Shown piece by piece: positions 55,608 through 64,000 of a stretch of DNA of 64,000 bases (within the stretch, counting starts at the first letter, position 1; the number at the start of each line of letters is the position of its first letter). The translations under genes and the position numbers were made by a program. The DNA comes from Artemisia argyi. Lineage: Eukaryota > Streptophyta > Magnoliopsida > Asterales > Asteraceae. Where the stretch lies: positions 164,261,323 through 164,325,322 of the forward strand of contig CM060687.1 in the NCBI GenBank assembly GCA_030686995.1, in the 5' to 3' direction. Under the pieces are notes generated by a model. The model saw only the letters and a list, made by a program, of their open reading frames with translations. It had not been told where the DNA came from and did not search any database.

Positions 55608-58405
55608 ATGGCTAATTTAAGTGATTTTGAAGATGATTTTTATGATGCACATGAAGTGCTTGATAAAATGTCTGACTCAGAAGATGAAGGCTTTGTTTAT
55701 GATTCATGGGTGGGTAATCTTGATAGTGTTGATAAGCGTCGTAATAAGTTTATAAGGTCTATTGGGTTAAGTAATAAATGGGTTGTTAAGGAGGATGGAA
55801 ATGAGCCCGAATGCGAAAAGAGTGAGGAAATTGAGCCTGTGTTGGATTATGATGATGCAGTTTTTAATAGGCAGCCTTCGTTGTCTTGTTGGTCGAATGC
55901 GGCTTTGGGGTTAGGACAATCTAGTTCGTTGAGAGAAGGTGAAGATGAGAAATTGAATCAGTCATTTGAGTTTGGTTCGTCTTCGCGAAAAGAGAGCGAT
56001 AATGGGACTTTGTTAGATAGACGAAACAAAGTGAAAAGGGGTTGGTTACAGAAGCTAAACATTATGGCGCGAATCACTGATCATTATCAAATGGACGTGA
56101 CATCAGCGAGTTCTAAAGTTAATGTACATACAAACAAAAAGAAATCTAAAGAGTTGTCATCGGTGTACGCCACACAGGACTTTGCAGCACATAATGGTTA
56201 CATTTCGGTACTTAAGTTTAGTCACGATGGTAGATATTTAGCCAGTGCGGGCGATGATGGTGTTGTGCGTATTTGGGAAGTATCCGAACAAGATGATCCA
56301 ACACATAGTGGTATTCAAGTTAAAGACCCCTCGTCGCGTTACTTTTCAACTAACCATCTTTCTGAATTAGCTCCGATTAAAGTAGACGGTGAAAAGACCA
56401 GAAAGATTAAGAAATTGTCGGATTTGACTTGTGTTATTCTACCGCCTAAAGTGACTCGGATATTGGAAAAACCCGTGCACGAGTTTCATGGTCATACTGG
56501 CGAGATCTTGTCCCTCTCATGGTCGAAAAAAGGGGTTAGTTACTCAAATATTTTGTTCACAAATCATTACTTTTCATATTGTAGTTTGCATAATCTAATA
56601 ATATGTATGTGTTTTAATGTCTGTTTTACAGTATCTATTATCATCGTCGGTTGATAAAACTGTTCGATTATGGCATATTGGACACAGTGAGTGTCTCAAG
56701 GTTTTCGCTCACAATAATTATGGTGAGTTTGCTTTTGCTTTCATTTTTATGTGTTTTATTTGATTATTTAATATTGTGTTACTTACTATGGTTATCGATG
56801 CAGTGACCTGTGTAGAATTCAATCCTGTGGATGAAAACCATTTCATTAGTGGTTCCATTGATGGTAAAGTACGAATCTGGGAAGTTAAAAGAGGCCAAGT
56901 TGTAGATTGGGTTGATAATCGGGAAATTGTCACTGCTGTTTGCTATTATACTAATGGAAAGGTTTGTGTTTTATGCTTGTTTTTATAATCAAACTATGGA
57001 AATCTACCCTTACGCTTTTAACTAATGATGATATGTTCTTTCTTATTACAGGGTTTCATTGTGGGAACATTAGATGGAAACTGCAGTTTTTATGATATCA
57101 TAGGTATGTTGCTATGTTGTAACATGTTTGATAAATGTCAATTGTTTGAAAAGATCACGCCTTTACCCAAAAATTAGCAAAACTAATAATGAATTTTTGT
57201 TCTTTCAGATAAACAGGTGCACCTGGATACTCACATTTGTGTAATGAGTAAAAAGAAGTGGCCAAGACAAATAACTGGATTTCAGGTATTGACGACGTTT
57301 ATTAGTTTCTTTTCACAAATCATTTCACTTTACTGTTTGCTTATAAGTATGTAATTTTCACTTTCAGTTTTGCCCAACCGACTCGAGGAAAGTTATAGTC
57401 TCATCCGCTGATTCACAAGTCAGGGTTCTATGTGGCATCAACGTTGTCGGAAAATTTAAAGGTACATACATTGCTTCCATAATTGTCTTTAAGTAGATCG
57501 ATTGAACCGATTATTAGTGTAATAATTTAAAATAATGAAGTAAAGTACACAAATCCATCTAATACGGTTTGATGAATTATGGAAATTGTTCTTCATCCAT
57601 AGTATTTGCATAAATAGCTCTACTATGTGCAGTTTGTTTTCACTTCTGCCCCCTAAGCGCACTCACGTGTGAACAAAACGAAATTAGCTTAATTCTCGCG
57701 GGAGTAAAGTGAAATTTGTTAGGGGACGAAGAGTGAAAGCAAAAGGTGCAATTAGGTTCATTTATGCAAATTCTATCGGCAAGGGACAATCTATACTATT
57801 TACTCAAAATAATTTAATTTCGACCCTGAATGCATTTTGCTTAATGAAACTTGTATCATTGTCATGCAGGAAACCGAAGTTCTGGAAGCCAAATGTCAGC
57901 ATCCTTCACATCAGACGGAAAACACATCGTATCAGCCGGTGACGATTCAAATATATACATGTGGAACCACCTTACATCAGATAAACTCTACAAGAAGGCC
58001 AAAAGCAATTTCTCATGCGAAAGTTTTCTCTCCCATAACGCCTCAGTTGCCATCCCGTGGTCTGGGATGAAAACAATAGCAGGGGCATTTCCTTCACCAA
58101 GAATTACAAACCCCACCACTCCAAGAAGCTCAATAAAATCACCGAGAAAACCCTCGTTGACCACTAGTAGTAGCTTTCTTTTGGACACATTTTTGAAAAG
58201 TCCGACTCATCCCACAGAAACGCTTCCGGATTCGACCCAAGTTAGTGTTTCACCTTCAATGCGGAAATCAGAGTATAGGTTTTTGAGACGTGCTTATCGG
58301 AGTACGTTTGTGGCCCCACATACGTGGGGTTTGGTTATTGTGTCAGCGGGTTTGGATGGTCGGATTAGAACATACGTAAATTATGGGTTACCGACCCGGT
58401 TATGA
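55608..58405 (+). CDS. WD40-repeat protein (WDR44-like), seven exons, host gene
   Basis: Exons 55608-56534, 56632-56722, 56804-56961, 57052-57103, 57209-57285, 57368-57461 and 57870-58405, all with GT-AG introns, join into 644 codons and TGA. The protein has an acidic N-terminus (residues ~5-30, rich in Asp/Glu with FEDDFYDA and SDSEDEGF), then WD repeats at about 192-225 ([15 protein letters not shown]), 292-326 ([15 protein letters not shown]), 334-367 ([15 protein letters not shown]), 374-410, 432-458 and 470-500 ([14 protein letters not shown]), a Ser/Pro-rich stretch (~525-590) and a last partial repeat ([13 protein letters not shown]). This layout matches the plant WD40 proteins annotated as WD repeat-containing protein 44-like, function poorly known; WD40 propellers act as protein-binding scaffolds. 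ATG 55608 was chosen because upstream in-frame codons lack another ATG. Single undamaged host gene of the window. Confidence 0.95.
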
Positions 58406-58672
58406 AACCCAAGAGGCCGAGAGTTTGTCTTTTCGGATTACCCAAAGTAATATATCAGTACATAAGTAAATAGTTTAGCCGAGAGTATTCGGGTTACCGC
58501 ACAGTCCTATCTGTTCATTGGTACATAGTTTATACACATATATAGTCACATACAAAGTTGTTTTTTACCAGTAGTTTCTTGTATTGGGTGTAATGATGAA
58601 CCAATTCCAAGAATCTGAATATACCATTGTAACTGTTGGGTTTCTCTTTTTGTTGAAACATATATTTTACTT

Positions 58673-59056
58673 GGGGAAAATTCCAATTTTATGTCAAAAA
58701 TTGAATTTATGTACATAATTTGGTCCGGATTTTTGCAAATTCTAATTTTGGTTATGTGCGATTGCTCTACTGTGCGATTTCATTCATAATTAGACATGTG
58801 GCATGACAAAAGGTACCATTCTAATCATTTGGTAGTACACTTATCACATTTTGAATGAGGTCGCACATTTACCTTGCTCGACCGGTGTGAATCATTCAAG
58901 ATGTGACAAGTGTCTTCAAATGATTAAAATAATACTTTTTGTCATGCCACGTGTCAACTTTTTAATAGGGTTGTACATGACCAAAATTGAAATTTGCAAA
59001 ATCATGACTCAATTGTGAACACAAATTCAATGTTTGGCATAAAATTGAATTTTCCC
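58673..59056. mobile_element. MITE just downstream of the WD40 gene
   Basis: 384 bp with inverted ends (GGGGAAAATTCCAATTTTATG and complement GGGAAAATTCAATTTTATG; arms about 110 bp with gaps), flanked by TTTTACTT at 58665-58672 and 59057-59064. The 8-bp duplication suggests hAT, though a longer, mutated duplication cannot be excluded. It begins 268 bp after the WD40 stop, near the expected transcript end. Confidence 0.8.
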
Positions 59057-59064
59057 TTTTACTT

Positions 59065-60508
59065 ATATTGTGAAATGTAATGTTTATTTATTGAAACTTT
59101 ATTGCTAGTCAAATGTGACAACTACGACTACATGGGTAAATCGTGAATGATAGAAAAGATTATTCACATGAAATGATGTTTGGACATTTTGTGTCAACAA
59201 TGACCATGTTATCTCAACTTAACTGAATACATTACCTACTAAAAATATGGTTTTAGGAATATGCAGTTATTTATAGAATATTACGTCAGTCATCGGCCTT
59301 GAGCTGACCGCCTATTATTGTCTAATTTATATACTACTTATAAAGAATGCATGACTATTCTTGAAATTTTGAATCTTAAAAACTTAAATTAATATAATTT
59401 GCCTAAATACCCCTTAAGACATCTTAAGCCCAATCAATTATAAACTTGTCTTAGTTCATTGCATAAAGATGGCCCTGTACCTTGGATCTTTGGATTCTTG
59501 GGTTTGTGAGTGTTCTGCTAGTTTGTCATTAGGCCTTGGTGGAGGTAAATGTAAGCCTAGCTGAATAACTCACATTTTTAAAGATGAAAAAGGTTCATAA
59601 AGTGGGTTTCTTTGTGTGAAGGGTAAAATGGACTTGGTGTTGGTGGATGATACATGGGATGATTGGAATAGTGAGGGATGCAAGATGATCCTACTTGGTC
59701 CTTTCAGTGTATCATCAAGGGGGCATGTAGTTTCTCAAGGTGAGTGTTTCTAGGACCTTGAAGCCTTTTGTAAAGAGGGAAGGTAGAGGTCTTAGAAGAG
59801 CCCTTGATCAGGAATGATTGGTGCCTAGTGAAGCCATACATCTTTCTCTACCTTTGCTGTTGTGGGTATTGGTTGAATGGTCTTGGTGGGAAGATGATAT
59901 GGAATTGTAGCTAGATGGTTAATGGTGCATTATCAAAAGGTGAACTTAGTTAGGGATGTGTGTGATGGGCAGAGTGTTGTTTGTTCTAGTTTGTTTAGAT
60001 GTATGAATTCTGTTGTATCAAATATCTGTAACATTTAGCTGTCTTTGTTTTGTATTCTGATTTGGGTCTGTCAAATCAGTTATGCTTATATTGTACATTT
60101 GGTTGAAAGTTAATGTTAATTCACTTTGCACCAAAAAAATTTCTAAACTTATCAAATTTTCAAAAAATGCACACTATATAAAATTACACGCGTTTGTATT
60201 TTAAAAAACACAAGTTTTACTTCAAAAGCCTGACCAAAATCACGATTTTGCAATTATCGCTAATTTTCGTTATACACCATCGTTTTGTGCGAATTTTACG
60301 TCTAGTAGTAAGTAATAACAATTAAAAAAAATATATAAATACGCACTGATTTTTTAACAAAATGCTTTGAAAATGTACAAAACCAAAACACTTTTAAAGA
60401 AAGTACAAAGAGAATTGTGTGGGCTGGCAGATGGTTTATTTAAGCTCATCAACAATATAATTTAAAAGGTTTTTACACATGTGACCTCAATCACATGTTA
60501 ATTTATGC
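59065..60508. other. No gene; possible LINE tail at about 59480-60137
   Basis: 59480-60137 is less AT-rich and ends GCACCAAAAAAA, like a LINE 3' end on the plus strand, but no protein similarity and no target duplication could be found. Confidence 0.4.
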
Positions 60509-60511
60509 TAA

Positions 60512-62077
60512 GAGTGGAAGGTGCAGCTCTTTCTTCCTCTTCGCCGTTCCTACGTGGACAACAAGAACGGCGAGCCGTTCTTCGCTGCACCGCCCCCTCC
60601 CCCCGCCGTTGTTCTTCGTTGGAGACCTATTCGTGGGCACGGCGAATGCATTTGCTGACAAAAGGTACCTTGGAAAAAGTAAACAAACTGATATATTACC
60701 GTTTGAAACTTCAAACGGACGATTACTATATTTTTATCTCTTTAAAAAAACACACAAACTCTATAAATACTAACTCATTTTTACTTCTCCTTACTACAAT
60801 TAAACCAACTAATAAAACCTTCTATATCTCTTCTCCAAATAAACACAAAAAATGTCTCAAAACCCGAACCAAGGGGGCTTTTTCACGAACCTCCTAACAT
60901 CAAACCAACCTCAATACGGGGGATCATCAAATTCTTCTACTCACCCGTCACAAAACTCAAACCCTTCATCGCCATATGGTTCCCAATTCAATCCGAATGA
61001 AATTTATCGTAACCAGCAATATGCTTTTCAACAAGGATTCGCAAATCAAGCCCAATTCAATCCGACACCACAATTTTATAACCCGAATCAACCATCCACG
61101 TTTCCTACTCCTCCTTCACAACCACCAATCGAATCACAACCATCTCAACAAATTTTTAAAGTACCTAAGACACGATCACCGGCCAAAGGTAGAGGAAAAA
61201 AAAACCAAAACCCAAAAAGCCAAAAGCATCGTAAATTTAGACACTGACGATGACGATGACTTGGAAGAAGCAGGTCAAACATGTGCTCGTCGGATATGGA
61301 GCAAGGAAGAAGAAAAGATTCTTACGGAAACATGGATAGAAGTTTCACAAGACAGAGATATGGGCAATGACAAAACCGACGAATTCTTTTGGAACGAAAT
61401 TCACGAAGCGTTCAACGAGCGAACTGCTGGTGAACCGCGTACCAAAAATATGTTAATCGGTAAATGGTCGAGGATTAATGGCGACTGCCAAAAATTCAAC
61501 GCTATTTATAAACATATTCAGCGTCGCAGTGGTGAAAATGAGCACGATCATATCGAGAATGCGAAAACGAGCTTCGATGAACGCTTTGGTTCGAGGGGTT
61601 TCCCTTATGTTCACGTTTGGGAGATCTTGAAACGCTACCCGAAATGGGATGCTGAAGAACCTCTAGACATTACATGTCTTGAGGATATATTCGGGCCGGA
61701 CAAATGACCTCGTCCCGAAAGAAACAATAAACGAACTGGAAAGAAACAAAAGTTGACGGAAACGTCGAGTGCGGCGAGCTCCGGTGGGAGTCAAACGAGT
61801 ACTTTTTCGGGACAATTATCCAAAAAGTATACGCAAGCAAAAGACGCTCAAACGGCTTGTTACGAGGCGCGGAGGAAGAGGGAAGAAAAGGCGTTGGAGA
61901 AAGAAGCAAGGGCGTTGGAGTGGCAGGATATGCAGATTTTAATGCTCGATCCCAGCTTGGTTACTGATCCGGCAAGAGCTGAAATCGTTCGTTAGAGACA
62001 AGCAAGAATAACTCGGAAATACCAAAGTCTCGACGCCGAAGATAACGAGTAAAATGTTTAATTTTCTTATTAGTATC

Positions 62078-62119
<42 letters not shown>

Positions 62120-62370
62120 CTTCGTATCGCATGTTATTTAATTGGATGAAATAAAACTAGTTTGTTGTATTATTTTTTAGAAGTAGTGAAATGAATTTAA
62201 TTTATTTAATGAAATGAATAAAAAAAAATTGTAAGTGATGGGGCCTAAATGAGTAAGTTGAGGGTAGTTATTTGGTAAGGAGGAGTTAGTTGTGAAGAGG
62301 TATTGGGGGTGATGTGGCACCCGTGAACCCGGAATGAAGAGCCAAACTCTTCATCTACACCTTCCCACTC
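60512..62370 (+). mobile_element. PIF/Harbinger element carrying only the Myb-like gene
   Basis: Ends GAGTGGAAGGTG and complement GAGTGGGAAGGTG, with TAA left and TTA right (one base different from a perfect 3-bp duplication). Contains a Myb/SANT-like ORF1 gene and no transposase. A 40-nt T run lies at 62079-62119. Confidence 0.75.
60852..62052 (+). pseudogene. Myb/SANT-like partner protein of PIF/Harbinger transposons (ORF1), decayed
   Basis: The second protein of Harbinger elements, which binds element DNA and helps transposase act in the nucleus. N-terminal Asn/Gln/Pro-rich part from ATG 60852; then, in a second frame, an acidic stretch (NLDTDDDDDLEEAG) and the trihelix/Myb-like domain (RIWSKEEEKILTETWIEVS, DKTDEFFWNEIHEAFNER, IGKWSRINGDCQKFNAIYKHI); then a Ser-rich linker and a coiled C-terminal part (QTACYEARRKREEKALEKEAR). 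Lesions: a frameshift in an A run near 61197-61204, TGA at 61705-61707 and TAG at 61993-61995; final TAA at 62050-62052. Confidence 0.85.
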
Positions 62371-62373
62371 TTA

Positions 62374-63080
62374 TTAAACATGCACTTTTTTCTTATATCA
62401 AAAAGTATATTTAATGTTCATTAATTATACTCACAAATTACCATAGATAAATATAATTTTAAATTTAATAACCTATTACTTTACTTTATATAGATTCAAA
62501 TATGTGCCCTCGGACACATTCTATTACATCCCTAATTTAAATGGTGACAATTTTGTAATAATATCAAAGTTCAGTTGTTAGAACTCAGAAGGAAAACATC
62601 TTTACTTTTTCACTTCTATTTTGTTTTCTCCAGATCCCCTATATATCTTTTTCAAGTTTTCTTTGCAACTCTTCCATATATTCATCTTCATCATCAATTA
62701 TTGATTAAACCAAAACATTTAAATAAAAGTTTTTGTTAACCACAACTCTATAGGATGTGCTTAAGCTTTTCTTAATTTCAATAATCGACATTTAATTAAC
62801 ATAAAATATTTCATGTTTAACAACAGTACAATACTTTCTATAATTATAATCTTTAAGTAGGTATAAATATGAAAATAATGAGTCATTAAATACTATTTTA
62901 CATAAATTGTGAGGCTTAAACATAAGTTATAGGGTTGTGGTTAACCAAACCAATAAAAAGATTAAAAAATTAATTTATTTCAACAATTTCATAAAAAGAT
63001 TAATAGTGTATTTCATCATTAATTCCACTCAGTTCACTGTCGCTCTTACCGTCGTCGTCGTCGCGGGAGTTCATTCCTAA
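62374..63080. other. No gene recognised
   Basis: AT-rich DNA with a short (GTC)n stretch at 63046-63063. Confidence 0.6.
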
Positions 63081-64000
63081 GGGGAGTAGCAGTGATGCCG
63101 CACTATAATTCACCATGATTCGTCATTAACCAATCAAATCAAGTCAACACATTCCATGATTCACCATACCTCACATTCATTTTTTAGTGGCAATCGCAAA
63201 TAAAAACTAATTTTATTTTTTATATTTTTTATTCATAATTATATTAAACAATTTAATAAAAACATTAAAGTTTATTAATAATTCAAAGAAAATTACATAA
63301 TACTTAGGAAAAAAAACATAATTATATCTAAAAATTGCAAGGCCATCCATATTTCGCCGCGTACTCACGTTTTTTTGGCAAAAGTAATTTCTCGCATAAC
63401 CGGATCAGCTATGTGATCGTGCTGGTCGTTGTAGAACTTCATCGCTCGTAAAAAAGTCTTTTCTTCAACACCACATAGTTGTGCCGCCATCAACTTTTTG
63501 GCCAACACATCCTTTGCACGTTTTTTCTCCACCGCCTCGTCCATTAGTTGTGATTTCTTTGCCGCATAAGTTTCGAAGGTCGCAGTAACACTATTCTTTG
63601 TTGACGACTCGCTATCGGTCTTTTTGCCCTTTTTTTTCATGTAGGAGTTGTGTCGTCATTCAGATTCGGAAGAATAGTCTCAATATTGTTATTGCTAGAT
63701 TCCGATGACTTTCTTCGTTTTTCGGAATTAGACGAAGATGTTTGACCCACACATGGTTGTTTGAACCATTTGTCTGCTTTCCTAACAATCTCCCATGCTT
63801 CAATATGAGTAAAATTCTTGCCTTTTGTTTTCTTTTTATAATCGGCCATGGCATTTTTCATCACGTCAATATTGCCACACCCGCTATCACGAACACGGTT
63901 CTACAATTATAAAAGTAACAAGTATAAATTAATACAACTATATCAAATACAAACTATAAAAAAGCATAGAGTTTAAAAATATACCGATTGGATGAATAGC
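63081..64000 (-). mobile_element. PIF/Harbinger element cut by the window edge
   Basis: Left end GGGGAGTAGCAGTG preceded by TAA. Subterminal text (TTTTTTAGTGGCAA, ACCATACCTCAC) resembles that of the 47601 and 48317 elements, so it probably belongs to the same family. Carries a Myb-like ORF1 relic on the minus strand; the other end lies beyond the window. Confidence 0.65.
63365..63900 (-). pseudogene. C-terminal exon of a Harbinger ORF1-type protein, frameshifted
   Basis: After a likely splice acceptor (ATTGTAG) at 63901 the minus strand encodes NRVRDSGCGNIDVMKNAMAD, KGKNFTHIEAWEIVRKADKWF, a Ser/Asn-rich linker, and, after a frame change near 63640, KKGKKTDSES...YAAKKSQLMDEAVEKKRAKDVL and ending ITFAKKT. 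This C-terminal arrangement is that of plant Harbinger ORF1 proteins (Pfam 'No apical meristem-associated, C-terminal'). Upstream exon(s) with the Myb-like domain are beyond or near the window edge. Confidence 0.75.

Noticed and set aside
57709..58188. ORFs overlapping the last WD40 intron and exon in other frames
   Set aside because: Shadows of the WD40 gene; the spliced frame with GT-AG borders explains the region.
59480..60137. Possible LINE 3' tail or non-coding RNA gene
   Set aside because: Ends in an A run but has no protein similarity and no target duplication that I could find.

Overview
The window is nuclear DNA of a flowering plant. The only gene that reads as an intact host gene is a seven-exon WD40 gene with GT-AG introns. 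Nearly everything else is plant transposable elements: Ty3/gypsy of the Tat lineage, Helitrons, PIF/Harbinger, Mutator-like and hAT elements, SINE/LINE copies, AT-rich DNA and microsatellites. The style of the repeats and of the reverse-transcriptase-like fragments recalls the daisy family (Asteraceae); that assignment is from memory of related sequences, not from a search. I saw no tRNA, rRNA, CRISPR array or bacterial gene.

Left part (1-17.9 kb). A minus-strand fragment of a reverse-transcriptase-like retroelement (2-655) is followed by a complete 10.1 kb Tat-lineage LTR retrotransposon (1170-11291, minus strand; 483-bp LTRs, 5-bp target duplication GGTTC). Its gag and pol are broken by frameshifts and stops. 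Between integrase and the 3' LTR it carries an opposite-strand, apparently spliced gene with its own TATA box. Next come a SINE-like insertion with a 16-bp duplication, a 2.4 kb candidate non-autonomous Helitron, several Helitron 3'-end hairpins, and a second RT-like fragment bracketed by ATT/AAT repeats.

Middle (17.9-41 kb). A Helitron of about 8.7 kb (minus strand) encodes a RepHel protein: many short N-terminal exons, Rep with HUH and double-Tyr motifs, and a Pif1-type helicase. It has two nonsense codons and a lost C-terminus. A MULE-type MITE sits in one of its introns. Downstream are a 630-bp retrocopy with a 17-bp target duplication, a deletion derivative of another gypsy element, and tandem arrays interrupted by a 3.7 kb plus-strand Helitron that carries one exon of a ROP/RAC small GTPase. 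The array is further interrupted by a LINE tail and three MITEs, several with clean 8-9 bp duplications.

Right part (41-64 kb). More MITEs (Stowaway, hAT, Tourist) lead into a 2.6 kb long-TIR Mutator-like element containing a third RT-like fragment. A cluster of five PIF/Harbinger-family elements follows. Two carry only a transposase gene (one has a long-TIR Mutator-like element inside its intron; the other has lost a catalytic Asp) and two carry only the Myb/SANT-like partner gene. The WD40 host gene (55608-58405) lies inside this cluster, between a transposase element and a 384-bp MITE starting 268 bp after its stop codon.

The layout is a typical gene-poor nested-transposon plant region. 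Boundaries of many elements are defined here by matching target-site duplications read directly from the sequence.
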